Shown one piece after another: positions 14,211-24,000 of a stretch of 64,000 nucleotides of DNA. The position numbers were made by a program, and so were the translations under genes. This stretch comes from Methanogenium marinum (lineage in GTDB: Archaea; Halobacteriota; Methanomicrobia; Methanomicrobiales; Methanomicrobiaceae): assembly GCF_028912405.1 (NCBI RefSeq), contig NZ_JAKELO010000002.1:1497276-1561275 (forward strand). The letters are read 5' to 3'. How positions within the stretch are numbered: position 1 is the first letter of the stretch; each line of letters starts with the position of its first letter. The notes below the pieces were generated by a model, which made no database searches, had not been told where the DNA came from, and saw only the letters and a program-made list of their open reading frames with translations.

Positions 14211-14363
14211 ATGGATGTTAGGGAGGACGTCAGAAGAGAGTTGTCATACAGGAAAGAAAATATGTATATGTCGGGTCGTGACGTCCTGCAGGAGGCTACC
14301 AAAACAATGACGAAGAATGAATGGGAAAGGATTGAGGCAGAACTGAAACGGGCCATTCGCTGA
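14211..14363 (+). CDS. Small hypothetical protein, 50 residues
   Basis: A short, charged, mostly helical protein starting MDVREDVRRE and ending AELKRAIR. It is supported by a ribosome-binding site 'gaggtgg' (14198-14204) seven bases before the ATG and a TATA box at 14160-14173. I do not recognise a family. The size and charge would suit a DNA-binding antitoxin or a regulatory peptide, but nothing in the sequence proves this, and no toxin gene is adjacent. It stands between the decayed nuclease fragment and a solitary insertion-sequence end. Confidence 0.5.
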   Translation: MDVREDVRRELSYRKENMYMSGRDVLQEATKTMTKNEWERIEAELKRAIR

Positions 14364-14454
14364 ATGTTTTTGTGGTGAGGAAATGAAAATGGCTGGCTGG
14401 GAGTCATTTTAGAGGCGCTGATGGTATGATACTTTTTTTTCAGAAAAAAGTGAC

Positions 14455-14508
14455 ATAGGGTTTTTTGGTAAAGGGAGTTTATAGAAATTATCCTCCCTTT
14501 TTTCTGGA
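14455..14508. repeat. Solitary copy of the IS5-type terminal segment
   Basis: Contains 'ggtaaagggagtttatag' followed by 'aaattatcctccc', closely matching the sequence beside the transposase at 4295-4345. 'aaagggag' and 'ctcccttt' can form a stem, so it might also act as a terminator for the convergent neighbours. No transposase remnant adjoins it. Confidence 0.45.
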
Positions 14509-14559
14509 TTGTATTAGATACTCCGTGCCGGCATGCCTGTGTGAATCTGTGTTTCTCTC

Positions 14560-14874
14560 TTATCCCAGCACTGCAAGTGCCTCTTCTCCGGTCATTCCCA
14601 CCCGGACACCTTTCTCTTCTGCGGGGGCATTTGCCTCTTTAATGTTTCCCCGCAGGAGGTATTCTGCGGTTGCAATCGATGTCTGCCCTTCTGGCGGGCG
14701 GATACGGGCCGCTGCATAACCGAAACTGGCAAGAGCTGCCACATCAATTGCACCACAACCAACGAGGCCATGTTCGTTTGCGGCAAAGACAATATTGACC
14801 GGGCCTGCGGGGATTATGGAGCAGACAAATTCTTTCACTCCAATGTTGATCTTCTCGTCTGTCATGGAAGACAT
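14560..14874 (-). CDS. DUF1805 domain protein
   Basis: 104 residues. The sequence pattern 'GLVGCGAIDVAALASFGYAAA' followed by 'EYLLRGNIKEANAPAEEKGV' and 'GMTGEEALAVL' fits the DUF1805 family (Bacillus YunC-like), small proteins of unknown function found in archaea and bacilli. The start is supported by 'ggagg' five bases before the ATG. It is the last gene of a minus-strand run that follows recQ, with about 100 bp between them. Confidence 0.75.
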   Translation of the reverse strand: MSSMTDEKINIGVKEFVCSIIPAGPVNIVFAANEHGLVGCGAIDVAALASFGYAAARIRPPEGQTSIATAEYLLRGNIKEANAPAEEKGVRVGMTGEEALAVLG

Positions 14875-14980
14875 TATGCCTCCACTCCGGTAAAAATATG
14901 ATGGCCGGTTTCTTTTTTCTCAGGTGGTTTTGGTACACATACATCGGACAAAATATATCCCACCCAGGGGCCACTCTGTA

Positions 14981-17071
14981 TTATTTCGGATTATTTTGTC
15001 GGTCCACCGCACAGGTGAGCCGGATATCAGTGTAGGTGAACCGCTCGCCAAGAACTGTTTTCAGTCGCCGGAGATCGTGTGTCCCTTCCTGTGCCACTGC
15101 CTCTCGGATGGCTGCCTGCCGGTGGGGAGAGATGAGGTCATCTATCTCCACGTTCTCACCGTTCTCTATGGCTTCTGCAAGATGGGCGCCACAGATATCA
15201 GGGGTTAGGGAACGCTTCTCTGCAATTTCTGCCATCGTGCATCCGGCACGATAGAGGCGCAGGGTCTCTGCCGCTGAATTGTCTCCCTCTTTTTCTGTTG
15301 GTATCAGCGCTGCCATAAATTCTGGGCCAAACCGGTTCAATTTGGTCGCACCTACCCCTCTGATGGCGAGAAATGCAGCATCAGTTAACGGCCGCGAATT
15401 TACCATTTCCCGGAGTGTTACATCAGAGAAGATCATGTATGGGGCAATTCCCTCACGGTCTGCAATCTCCCGTCTGAGTGTCTTTAGCCTGATGAAGAGT
15501 GGGTCCGTTGGTTTTTCCTGTCTGATGTTGGGCGTCTTCTTCATTCGGGTTAAAAATACGCCTTCCACCGTTTCACCGGCGGCTAAAAGCTCTCTACCTG
15601 TCTCTCCAACGGTGAGCACCGGATAGACGCCGCTCTCACGTTCGAGATAGCCGAGGCGGATAAGTTCTCGGATAAATGAGCGCCATTCATCCTTTGAATA
15701 TGCCTTCCCTGCACCGTAACCGGGGGTTTCTTTCTGACCCATCTCACGTATCTTCTTTGTATTCGCCCCGCGGAGCAGATCGATAAGGTGGCTACTGCCG
15801 CAGGGAACGGTAAGATCCCGCACACAGGTGATAGCCATCTGTGCAACCGCTGTGCCATCGAAGCGTTCCCGTGGAGAACGACAGATATCACAGGTGCCAC
15901 ACCCTCCCACCGGGGTTTCTTCCCCGAAATATTGCAGGATCATTGCCTGCCGGCAACGGTGTTCCTCACAATAGGTGGCCATCTCCTCAAGTTTTGTATA
16001 CTCTGCCCGCTGCCGGGCAACAGATGACTCCTGCTGGATAAAAAATGCATGTCGGTGTAGGTCTCCTGCAGAATAGAAGAGAATGCAGTCTGCCGGGTCC
16101 CCGTCCCGTCCAGCCCTTCCTGTCTCCTGATAGTAATGTTCCGGCGAGCGGGGTAAGTCATGGTGGATAACAAATCGCACATCCGGCTTGTCAATGCCCA
16201 TCCCGAAGGCGACCGTTGCGACGATGACCTGCACGCGGTCACGGACAAATGCCTCCTGTGCCTCCTCCCGTGCCTTCCGGGTGAGGCCGGCGTGATAAGG
16301 CAGGGCACGGATGCCGGTGCGGCGGAGTGTGTTAGATAGTTCTTCTACTCCTTTGCGGCTGAGGCAGTAGATAATCCCCGCCTGCCCCTGGTGATTCCGG
16401 AGATAGGAGAGAATTGCCCCTTTCGTATCCTTCTTCGGTCTGACCTCATAGCGGAGGTTTTTGCGATAGAAACTACCCGTTACCCGATGGGGGTGGCGGA
16501 GGTGGAGTTGTGCGATGATATCGTTCTGTACGGCAGGGGTCGCGGTGGCCGTCAGTGCCACCACCGGTGCATGTGAAAACTCACGGATGAGACGGGAGAT
16601 TTCGCGGTATTCCGGCCGGAATTCATGTCCCCACTGTGAAATGCAGTGCGCCTCGTCAACAGCTATGAGGGTTACGTGTGCCTTCTTCAAAAGAGAGAAG
16701 AACTCTGTCTTCACCGCCCGTTCGGGTGAGACATAAAGTATTCGAAGATCCCCGTGGTAAATTGCTTCCTCTGTCTCCCGGCGTTCGCGGTAATCCTGTA
16801 GTGAGGTGATGCATGCGGCAGGTACTCCACATTCCCGGAGAGTATCCACCTGATCCTTCATCAGGGCAATCAGCGGTGATATGACGACTGTCATCCCGCC
16901 GGAGATCAGTGCTGGTATCTGGTAACAGAGGGATTTTCCACCGCCGGTGGCAATCACCCCCAACACATCCTCCCCGTCTGTAAGAGCACGGATGATCTCT
17001 TCCTGATACGGGTACAGAGATTCATATCCGAAGTACTGCCTCAGAACGGTGGTGACATCAGAAATCGGCAT
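14981..17071 (-). CDS. recQ: RecQ-type ATP-dependent DNA helicase
   Basis: 696 residues. A 3'-5' DNA helicase acting on forks and recombination intermediates. Walker A 'ATGGGKS' is at 41-47, the DEAH box at 139-142, motif III 'ALTATAT' at about 172-178, and motif VI 'QETGRAGRDG' at 315-324. The RecQ zinc-binding site is formed by Cys373 plus 'CGTCDIC' (391-397). An HRDC domain follows at about 524-591 ('RGVGATKLNRFGPEF'). The C-terminus (about 604-690) looks like a helix-turn-helix RQC/HTH_40 region with 'YRAGCTMAEIAEKRSLT'. This is a full bacterial-type RecQ, uncommon in archaea but known in Methanomicrobia. It is encoded a few genes from an AddAB-like nuclease pair. Confidence 0.95.
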   Translation of the reverse strand: MPISDVTTVLRQYFGYESLYPYQEEIIRALTDGEDVLGVIATGGGKSLCYQIPALISGGMTVVISPLIALMKDQVDTLRECGVPAACITSLQDYRERRETEEAIYHGDLRILYVSPERAVKTEFFSLLKKAHVTLIAVDEAHCISQWGHEFRPEYREISRLIREFSHAPVVALTATATPAVQNDIIAQLHLRHPHRVTGSFYRKNLRYEVRPKKDTKGAILSYLRNHQGQAGIIYCLSRKGVEELSNTLRRTGIRALPYHAGLTRKAREEAQEAFVRDRVQVIVATVAFGMGIDKPDVRFVIHHDLPRSPEHYYQETGRAGRDGDPADCILFYSAGDLHRHAFFIQQESSVARQRAEYTKLEEMATYCEEHRCRQAMILQYFGEETPVGGCGTCDICRSPRERFDGTAVAQMAITCVRDLTVPCGSSHLIDLLRGANTKKIREMGQKETPGYGAGKAYSKDEWRSFIRELIRLGYLERESGVYPVLTVGETGRELLAAGETVEGVFLTRMKKTPNIRQEKPTDPLFIRLKTLRREIADREGIAPYMIFSDVTLREMVNSRPLTDAAFLAIRGVGATKLNRFGPEFMAALIPTEKEGDNSAAETLRLYRAGCTMAEIAEKRSLTPDICGAHLAEAIENGENVEIDDLISPHRQAAIREAVAQEGTHDLRRLKTVLGERFTYTDIRLTCAVDRQNNPK

Positions 17072-17221
17072 GGAATATATTCCGAATAAGTTTAGCAGAA
17101 GAGCGGGTTATGGGTTGTGATGCAGGTCAGGTGCCTGAGAGATAATCAGGATGAGGGACTCCTCATCCTGATGAAGGGATGTGCAGTATATATGTGTGAT
17201 TGGGACTCAGGACTCAGGGCC

Positions 17222-17599
17222 TTAACAGCCGCTGTTGCCCTGGCTGTGGCCAGCACAGGCCCCTGCGGGATCCATCTCTCCGAGTTTGCCGTCGTTCAGT
17301 GCCTGAACATTATCTCCGACGGTGCCGGGTATGGCGCAGAATACTTTGATTCCTGCACCATTGAGGCTCATAATGGCCCCCCTGCCGATTCCGCCGACAA
17401 GAACTGCCTCTACTGAATGTTCTGCCAGTTCCTCTGCTGGTGCGCAGCCCCCACTACCATGGGTTGAACTTGTGGGTGGTATCTGTGAGCATTCTTTCGT
17501 CTCCGTGTCGACCAGAAGAAATGCCGATGCAGATCCAAAATGGCCGTATGGGATGCTCTCAAGTCCATTATTTTCGTTGATTGGTATGCAGAGTTTCAT
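17222..17599 (-). CDS. NifX/NifB-type dinitrogenase iron-molybdenum cofactor family protein
   Basis: 125 residues. It matches the dinitrogenase iron-molybdenum cofactor biosynthesis fold (NifX/NafY, also called DUF134-partner proteins): 'MKLCIPINENNGLES', 'HFGSASAFLLVDTET', 'VEAVLVGGIGRGAIMSLNGAGIKVF'. The tail is rich in Cys/Gly/His ('GACAGHSQGNSGC') and may bind a metal cluster. In methanogens such small proteins often have roles outside nitrogen fixation, and no nif gene is in the window. A TATA-like 'aaatatatct' lies about 30 nt upstream, so the leader is very short or absent. Confidence 0.85.
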   Translation of the reverse strand: MKLCIPINENNGLESIPYGHFGSASAFLLVDTETKECSQIPPTSSTHGSGGCAPAEELAEHSVEAVLVGGIGRGAIMSLNGAGIKVFCAIPGTVGDNVQALNDGKLGEMDPAGACAGHSQGNSGC

Positions 17600-17682
17600 A
17601 ACTGTTACACTGTCTCCTGTAATACAATAAAGATATATTTACTCATGTGCGCATAATTGTGGTGGTTCCGGCAGATGGTATT

Positions 17683-18321
17683 TTAATGTAGGACGGGATG
17701 GCGGTTGTGACTCTGATATGTTACGTATCCTGCAATGAATGCCATGAACCCCACCGCGATAAGTATTGCTGCCGCCCATGCCACGAAACCGGCGATATCT
17801 GAAGATGTGAGGATAAGAATGGCTGCTGTTCCGACCGGTATATTCAGGGCAAGGCTAGCCACAAGGCCGGGATTGTAGGAGCGGTCCTGCATCCATGCGA
17901 TGATATGTGACAGTCCGTTTAATACTGTAAAACAGGGTATCCAGAGTCCCCAGATTGGATCTACAACCATTGCAGCTAAAGCCGAGGCGGGGAAGAGCGC
18001 CCAGACGATACCAACATTGATCCAGTATGCCTCTCGTGCGGAGAGGACCAGTGTATTTGGGTCTGACCCGTTTTTTTTGGTAAACCTGTGCGTGAGCATC
18101 GTCATAAATCCTCCTGGCCAGAGATACTCTTCGCACTGGTGCACAAAATAGACCGGCAGGCATATCCATATCCAGAAGAGTGGTGTTTCCGTTGGGTAGA
18201 CGAAGAGTAGCAGGAAAAAAGTGGTATATATGGCAAGGAACGGTGTCCCATACTGCCAGTGGGTATGCAGCCATGATGTGGCTGCAGAGAACCTACACCG
18301 GCAGGGGCATTTATCCTCCAT
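17683..18321 (-). CDS. HXXEE-domain membrane protein
   Basis: 212 residues with several hydrophobic segments (about 24-40, 47-62, and four more in the C-terminal half), so an integral membrane protein. It carries 'HQCEE' at 61-65 followed by YLWPGG, the defining motif of the HXXEE family (PF13787), whose function is unknown. The Cys-rich N-terminus ('CPCRC') is unusual. It lies upstream of the NifX-like gene on the same strand with an 80-bp gap. Confidence 0.75.
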   Translation of the reverse strand: MEDKCPCRCRFSAATSWLHTHWQYGTPFLAIYTTFFLLLFVYPTETPLFWIWICLPVYFVHQCEEYLWPGGFMTMLTHRFTKKNGSDPNTLVLSAREAYWINVGIVWALFPASALAAMVVDPIWGLWIPCFTVLNGLSHIIAWMQDRSYNPGLVASLALNIPVGTAAILILTSSDIAGFVAWAAAILIAVGFMAFIAGYVTYQSHNRHPVLH

Positions 18322-18389
18322 ATATGGGTGTTCTTTTACTGACTCAAATGGTTTTTTATCCTGGTTTTGGTAGTGCGGCAGGATGCTGG

Positions 18390-18782
18390 TTATGCATACC
18401 CGCTGACCTCATAGTCAATCGCAGAAGACATCTCAGCACATTCTTCTCCATGCAGCAGTACATCTTCTGTCCTCTGTTTGAGAATCGTTGGGTATACGGC
18501 ACCTGAAAAACTCTGTACTGGTTTTCCGGCGCAGAAGAATCCAAAGGTCGGTGTCGCCATCACCCCGTATCGTTCACCTATCCATTGATTCTCTGCAAGG
18601 TTTAGCCTTACAAAGAGCATCTTTCCTGAATATTCCTTTGCATAATCACGGAAATATGGCTCCATGGTTTTGCAGTGTGGACAGGTCGGGCTGTAAAACA
18701 TCACGGCAACCGGGATCGTGCTCTTTTCCACTGTTTTCTCCCAGTCAGTTCCAACTAATTCCTGCACAGTTGTTTCCGGCAT
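18390..18782 (-). CDS. Thioredoxin-like protein (CPHC)
   Basis: 130 residues with a thioredoxin fold. The active site 'SPTCPHCKTM' has Cys34 and Cys37, and the cis-proline loop is 'MATPTFGFF'. The CPHC dipeptide is DsbA-like rather than the CGPC of classical thioredoxin. No signal peptide is seen, so it is cytoplasmic. Probable disulfide reductase or exchange protein. It is followed and preceded on the same strand by a membrane protein and an EFR1 flavodoxin-ferredoxin that could supply electrons. Confidence 0.85.
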   Translation of the reverse strand: MPETTVQELVGTDWEKTVEKSTIPVAVMFYSPTCPHCKTMEPYFRDYAKEYSGKMLFVRLNLAENQWIGERYGVMATPTFGFFCAGKPVQSFSGAVYPTILKQRTEDVLLHGEECAEMSSAIDYEVSGYA

Positions 18783-18854
18783 ATTATCTCCCTCTTCTCT
18801 CTATCCGGAATATAGTGTGCATCCACAAAAAGATTGCCGTGACCATACCTTCGG

Positions 18855-19652
18855 TTATTCCCTGCCGTTCTGGATCATGAGATCTTTGATACTGACATCC
18901 GGGTGATGATATCGTCCACGTGACGTTGTCTTCTTTCCTGACTGAATGGCGCTTCGGGGACAGTAATTTATGCAGGCAAAGCATGATTCACATGCATTTC
19001 CCCATTCAGGTAGGTTCACGCCTTTTACTGTGATATTGTAGGTCGGGCAGACCAGTTCGCATGTTCCGCAGTTATTGCATTTTTTATCTGCACTGAACCG
19101 ACTTCCTTGCGCCTGTAGTTGGCCCTTTAGAAGAGGATAAAGGGCACTATTGAATGTATTCATCACAAAGGGCCCCTTCTCAAATCCCTTGGCTCCCCGT
19201 GATATTTTCCCTGCAATCCTCTCGAGATCAGACCGTGCGGCTGCAATCACGGCAATCTCCTGTGCTTCGGGGAGCACGTCTCCCAGGAGCATGTAATTTG
19301 TGGGTGTTTTTACACTATATGCCGCATCCATCTGATATGATCGCTTTTTGAGGGTGCTTTTAATCCGTTTCCATGCTCCGTCACCACAGCCCCCCATCGT
19401 CACAAGAGCAAATATCTCGTCTGCGGCATCCAGGTTTATTGTTTTGGCAAATTCTGAGACAAGAAGAGGTGGCCCTCCGATGTACACCGGGAATATAAAT
19501 CCAATTCTTCCTTCTGGTGCGGTAATAGCCCCCCCATCATGTATCAGTCGTGCCATGGGTGCCAGCTCAGCATCTGGGATATGTCGGGCGAGTTCCCGTG
19601 CTGCCCAAAGGGAATTCCCGGTGCCGGTAAAGTAATATAATGTTGTCTTCAT
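18855..19652 (-). CDS. EFR1-type flavodoxin-ferredoxin fusion
   Basis: 265 residues. The N-terminal flavodoxin-like domain binds FMN ('YYFTGTGNSLWAARELA', about 6-22). The C-terminus carries two 4Fe-4S clusters: 'CNNCGTCELVCP' and 'CESCFACINYCP' (about 191-231). This is the EFR1 ('ferredoxin/flavodoxin fusion') architecture common in anaerobes and methanogens, thought to pass electrons between ferredoxin and flavin carriers. The true partner is not known. Confidence 0.88.
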   Translation of the reverse strand: MKTTLYYFTGTGNSLWAARELARHIPDAELAPMARLIHDGGAITAPEGRIGFIFPVYIGGPPLLVSEFAKTINLDAADEIFALVTMGGCGDGAWKRIKSTLKKRSYQMDAAYSVKTPTNYMLLGDVLPEAQEIAVIAAARSDLERIAGKISRGAKGFEKGPFVMNTFNSALYPLLKGQLQAQGSRFSADKKCNNCGTCELVCPTYNITVKGVNLPEWGNACESCFACINYCPRSAIQSGKKTTSRGRYHHPDVSIKDLMIQNGRE

Positions 19653-19741
19653 GCCCCTCCCTCCTGAAGAAGAATACTCCTTCTTTGGTGATAATAATGT
19701 TGGAAAACAGATGAATTTGTAATCAGAATAATGGAATTATG

Positions 19742-20467
19742 TTAACCATCAGAGACTGTAACCACACACACAGTGATATTATCATCAGATAGGGGAATTG
19801 CTGCAGTGAGTAGTGCGGTTGCTGCCGCATGAGCCTTTTTGCCCTGCACTTCATGGACGATACGTTCCGGGGTCAGGGCATCGTGCATGCCGTCTGTCGA
19901 TAGAATCACACAATCACCTGGAAAAATAGGTGTCTCTGTGACATCGGCTGCAAAGAGAGAGCCAATGGATCGGGTGATGATATGTTTCTGTGGGTGGCCA
20001 AATGCATCATCAGGATGGGTGGTGCCTGCGTCAATCAGTTCCTGCACGAGGGAATGATCCCGTGTCACTCTGATGAGACCACCGTTCCGTACCACAGTAC
20101 ATCGTGAGTCTCCGGTATTGCAGACGGTGAGGCAACCGTTGTAGAGGAGTGCCGTTGTGAGAGTGGTGCCCATGCCTGTTTGCGGGCCGGTGGCTTCTGC
20201 TTTCACAGCCGCATCCGCATGGACATGTGCTGCCAGGAGAATTGCAGGGTAATCAGGATAATTGCCTGTGGCAAAGGCCTGGGTGACTACATCTTCTGCT
20301 GCTTTTACTGCACAGGATGAGGCGACATCACCTGCTGGCTGGCCGCCAATTCCATCTGCAACCGCGCAAAACAGCGTTTTGCCATGCCAGTGTACCGCCC
20401 AGGCATCTTCGTTTTTGGGCCGTTTTCCTGCTACTGATATTGTATTGTATGCAAACCGGGTACTCAT
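19742..20467 (-). CDS. PP2C-type serine/threonine protein phosphatase
   Basis: 241 residues. A metal-dependent phosphatase of the PPM/PP2C family: 'KNEDAW' (about 17-22), 'VADGIGGQPAGDVAS' (about 36-50), 'GMGTTLTTAL', 'NTGDSRC' and the late 'DDNITVCVV' are the expected metal-binding and core motifs. It would remove phosphate from Ser/Thr residues in the cytoplasm. It starts directly at the stop codon of the small frameshifted gene upstream, so the two were co-transcribed and translationally coupled. No matching kinase is in the window. Confidence 0.92.
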   Translation of the reverse strand: MSTRFAYNTISVAGKRPKNEDAWAVHWHGKTLFCAVADGIGGQPAGDVASSCAVKAAEDVVTQAFATGNYPDYPAILLAAHVHADAAVKAEATGPQTGMGTTLTTALLYNGCLTVCNTGDSRCTVVRNGGLIRVTRDHSLVQELIDAGTTHPDDAFGHPQKHIITRSIGSLFAADVTETPIFPGDCVILSTDGMHDALTPERIVHEVQGKKAHAAATALLTAAIPLSDDNITVCVVTVSDG

Positions 20468-20777
20468 TCACTCCTCCTCTCTTTGCATTCTCGCTATGGT
20501 ATCATTTACACGAGAGATGAGATAAGGGCGGTGCTCATGAATGAAACTATTTTCTGGCCGAAGAATATTAGCAGTAGGTAGAGAAGACAAGCGCCGCATT
20601 CTCTGTTCCTGGTTATTCCGGAAACACCAAATTGAGTTTTCGCATGAATTTCGGGTCAGAGAATACTGCATCACACTCTTTTGAAAGCTGGCACCGCAGG
20701 ACGTCATACTCATCCTCAGTATAATGGTGGACGGAGTGATATATTCGGTCAGTAAAAAGATCTGGATTTGTCAGCAT
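20468..20777 (-). pseudogene. Small gene upstream of PP2C, split by a one-base frameshift
   Basis: Reading from the ATG at 20777, 54 codons give a normal-looking acidic protein (MLTNPDLFTDRIYHSVHHY... to RKLNLVFPE) and then a TAA. Moving one frame on continues smoothly as 'NNQEQRMRRLSSLPTANILR' and ends REEE at 20470. The total of 310 bases is one more than a multiple of three, so a single inserted base explains the break and the intact protein would be about 103 residues. A TATA box at 20806-20818 and abutment with the PP2C start support this. I do not recognise the family. It could be a real lesion, a sequencing error or a programmed shift. Confidence 0.6.
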
Positions 20778-20805
20778 AGAGCCTCTGGGATTATGTGAGG
20801 GTGGA

Positions 20806-20818
20806 AATATTATATACT
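20806..20818 (-). promoter_or_regulatory. TATA box of the small-gene/PP2C operon
   Basis: On the minus strand 'aagtatataatat' is a strong archaeal TATA box. Transcription would start near 20788, about ten bases before the ATG at 20777. Confidence 0.55.
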
Positions 20819-21084
20819 TTTTGTGTGGAATGCAAAAGAATAAATAGTTTAAAAAAATAATTTAAATATTTTTTGGTGAAAGATGGCAAAATATTATATT
20901 CAAATTCTAGTTATTCAGATACCTGAATTCCGGATTTCTTGAGAAAATGACGTATTTTTTGATATCAAATACTGTATATTTTACTAAATTTAAAAACGAA
21001 TGGATATTTGAAATTATTTGTATTTGAAATGGTTTTACGGCATGATATGGGTAGCAGAAGATCCTTTTTAATGAATCTCCTCTC
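20819..21084. other. A/T-rich intergenic region
   Basis: About 265 bp of very A/T-rich sequence between the PP2C operon promoter and the end of addA. No coding region. It probably contains the transcription end of the addBA operon and upstream promoter elements. Confidence 0.5.
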
Positions 21085-24000
21085 TTACAGATGATGTGAC
21101 TTCACCTCAGCTTCGGCCTGTGCCGCAACTTTCTGTGCCATCACAATATCGGGAATAATATTCACCATTCTGTCTGTACGGGTGTAGTAAATGTATGTGT
21201 CAGGCATTATTCCTGTCAGGGAACAAACTGCATCAGCATAGATGGAGAGCTGGATGAGGTGCTCCTTTTTACAGGGACACTCCCCCGGGTCGGGTCCAGT
21301 TTTGTAATCAATTACCACATAGTGGTCGTCCTTCGTACGTATGATCTGGTCTATGGCACCCCGGACCATCCCATCACCGAACCGGTGGACAAATGCAACC
21401 TCGCACTGGTGCCAGATACTTTCACGAATGAGCGGTTGGGACAAGAAATGCCGTTTTGCAGTCTCCAAAGAGGCTGTCCGTTCTGCATCCGCTGTGAATC
21501 CATGGAGAATACAGGCACGGGCAGGGGACATGCCGGCAAAAACAGCATGGAGGAGGTCTCCTTCCCGTGCTGCAGCATTGTCTTTCTTTCCAGACTGTAG
21601 GGTACCGACAGGATCCTGTCCCGCACCAGCATTTCCGAAGGCATACCGGGAGATGGCGGTCACCGGGAGGGGCGGACATGGCGGTGCGACTGCAGGCAGG
21701 GGAGGTGCCGTCCATGCTGCATCTCTCCTGTCAGCAGGCAGGGGTTTGGTGATCGTTACCGGCACAGGCGGAGGTGAATTCTCCATTGCCACGCCATTTG
21801 TCTCAGTTGTGATGATTGGAATCCACCATTTCCGTCCGCCCGGCGTGGTGCAACCTGTACCCCCTTTCTCAATGGCATCCGGGGTGATGCCGAGGGCGGC
21901 AAACGTCCGGTGCATTCGTGTCTTCCCGGCGTCCGGCCCGAGGGCAACCATCTCCATATCCGGCAGTGTCCCGGATATAAGGATATGATCACGGGCCCGG
22001 GTGGCAGCCACATAAAAGAGACGACGTGCTTCTGCTGCTTCCTTCTGTTTGCGCCGGTGGCGGATCAGAAGAGATATAGGTGCGTCAACAGGTCCGCCCG
22101 TCTCCGCTATCTTTGTGGCAAGGCCCAGCCCCTCTTCAAAGACCATCCCGTTCTTCCGTCCACCACCGTCTGCATTTGCAAAGGGCAGGACAATAACCGG
22201 AAATTCCAGCCCCTTCGAGGCATGGACGGTCATCACGGAGACTGTATCATCATTTGCCGTTGGCAGTGGTGCATCCTCCTCTTTTGGTGCATTCCGTACT
22301 GATTTCGTAAGGTCTGTTGCAAAGTCATCGAACCCGTAGTATCCTGCAGATTCTCGTGAACGGGCGATTTCGGAAATTTTCCTGAGATTGGCTGTTTTTT
22401 GGTCACCATTATTCTGCCCGGCACAGACAGCGTACATGCCGGACTCCCGGAAAATGCGGGTGACAAGTGCTGAAGGCGGTTCCCGGCGTACATATGTCTG
22501 CCAGTGCCCAAGCATCCGGCAGGCATCCGCGGCAGGGCCGGTTGTGTTCTCCTGGATGCGGGAGAAGAGTCCCCGGCCATGTCCCCCGGTGGTATGGAAT
22601 ATATCCGCATCGGAGAGGCCAAAGAAAGGAGAGCGGAGGGCCCCGTATAGGGCGATGTCGTCGTTATTATCAGCAAGGAAGGCAATCACTGCCGCACAGT
22701 CCCGCACTTCCTGCCGTTCATAGAAGGCTGTGCCCCCGTGGATTTGGTAGGGCACTCCGATCCTGCAAAAGGCATCTTCTATGAGATGAAGCCGGCTTCG
22801 TGTCTCGATGAGAACCGCACAGTCTCCGAATGTGGCTGGCCTCTTGTTTGTCTTGCCTTCACTATTTTTATCATAGACGGTCTTTTTCTCTTTGCGAACC
22901 ATATCCACGAGCCATGCAGCGACAGCCTCAGCCTCAGCGAGGTGGCTTTCGCTACTTTTTTTCATAGAAGGAGTTATAAGAATCTCAGCTGAACCGGAAT
23001 GCTCCTTTCTGCTATCTGTCACCGCGAGAGAATTATATCCAAATTCCCATGGCTGTTGGTCAGCGCCAAGTATTGCAGAGAAGAGGGTGTTGACGAGCCC
23101 GATGATTTCCGGTGCGCTGCGGAAACTTGTGTCCAGTGCCACTTCCCGTCCTCCCCGTTCTGCAAGTATACGGTCGCGGGTTGCCTTGAACTGTGTCACA
23201 TCAGCGTTTCTAAAGAGATAAATGGACTGCTTCGGGTCACCGACAACAAAGAGGGAACGTTCTTTCCCTGCGGCAGTGAGGATATCCGAGATGATGGCTG
23301 CCTGCAGGGGGTCGGTGTCCTGGAATTCGTCCACCATGATGGCACGGTACTTTGCCGCGATGCTGTCCCGTGCCGTCGGATTCTCTGCAAGCAGGGCCTG
23401 GGTGCGGATGAGCATATCGCCAAAATCAATAGCCCCCCGCTGCGTTTTCATCCTTCCGATGGAATCAGAAAACCAGGAAAATGCGGTTCCGAGGGCCTGC
23501 AGTGTGTGGATAGTCTCTGCTGTCTTCGGGTCTTCCGGAGAAACGGTGAGTGTCAGCAGTCCCAATGAGTTGTCGTTTTCCCACTCCTTCAGGGCGCTGT
23601 ATGCTGTGATCAGACTTCTCTTCCCATCCTTCCCGAAGACCTTTGCACTCCCCATATTTTTACTTCCCTTGCAGGAGAGGATCCTGGCAAGGGCCTGACA
23701 GGTCTCTTTCGGACGGGTGGGGTCAAGGCTCTTCAGTCCGGGGACTGCCGTGGCGAGGTAGCGAGTCCCTGTATCTTCCTCTCCTGCAAATACTGTGGCC
23801 AGATCCATGAGCACATTTGCGGCTTCCCCTACAGGGGAGGCAAAGAACTGTGTACAGATATTTGCCTGTTCTGCCTCGATCTCCTTCATCCAGACATCAG
23901 TCAGGGCCTCTGGTGTATCTCTTACACAGTCAAAAAACCGGTCTGCATTCCATCGCTGGTCATAGAGGCTTATGATCATCTCCTGCATCTGCTGGATCCC

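Noticed and set aside
14465-14719. Plus-strand frame over the DUF1805 gene
   Set aside because: It is the opposite-strand shadow of a recognisable DUF1805 protein.
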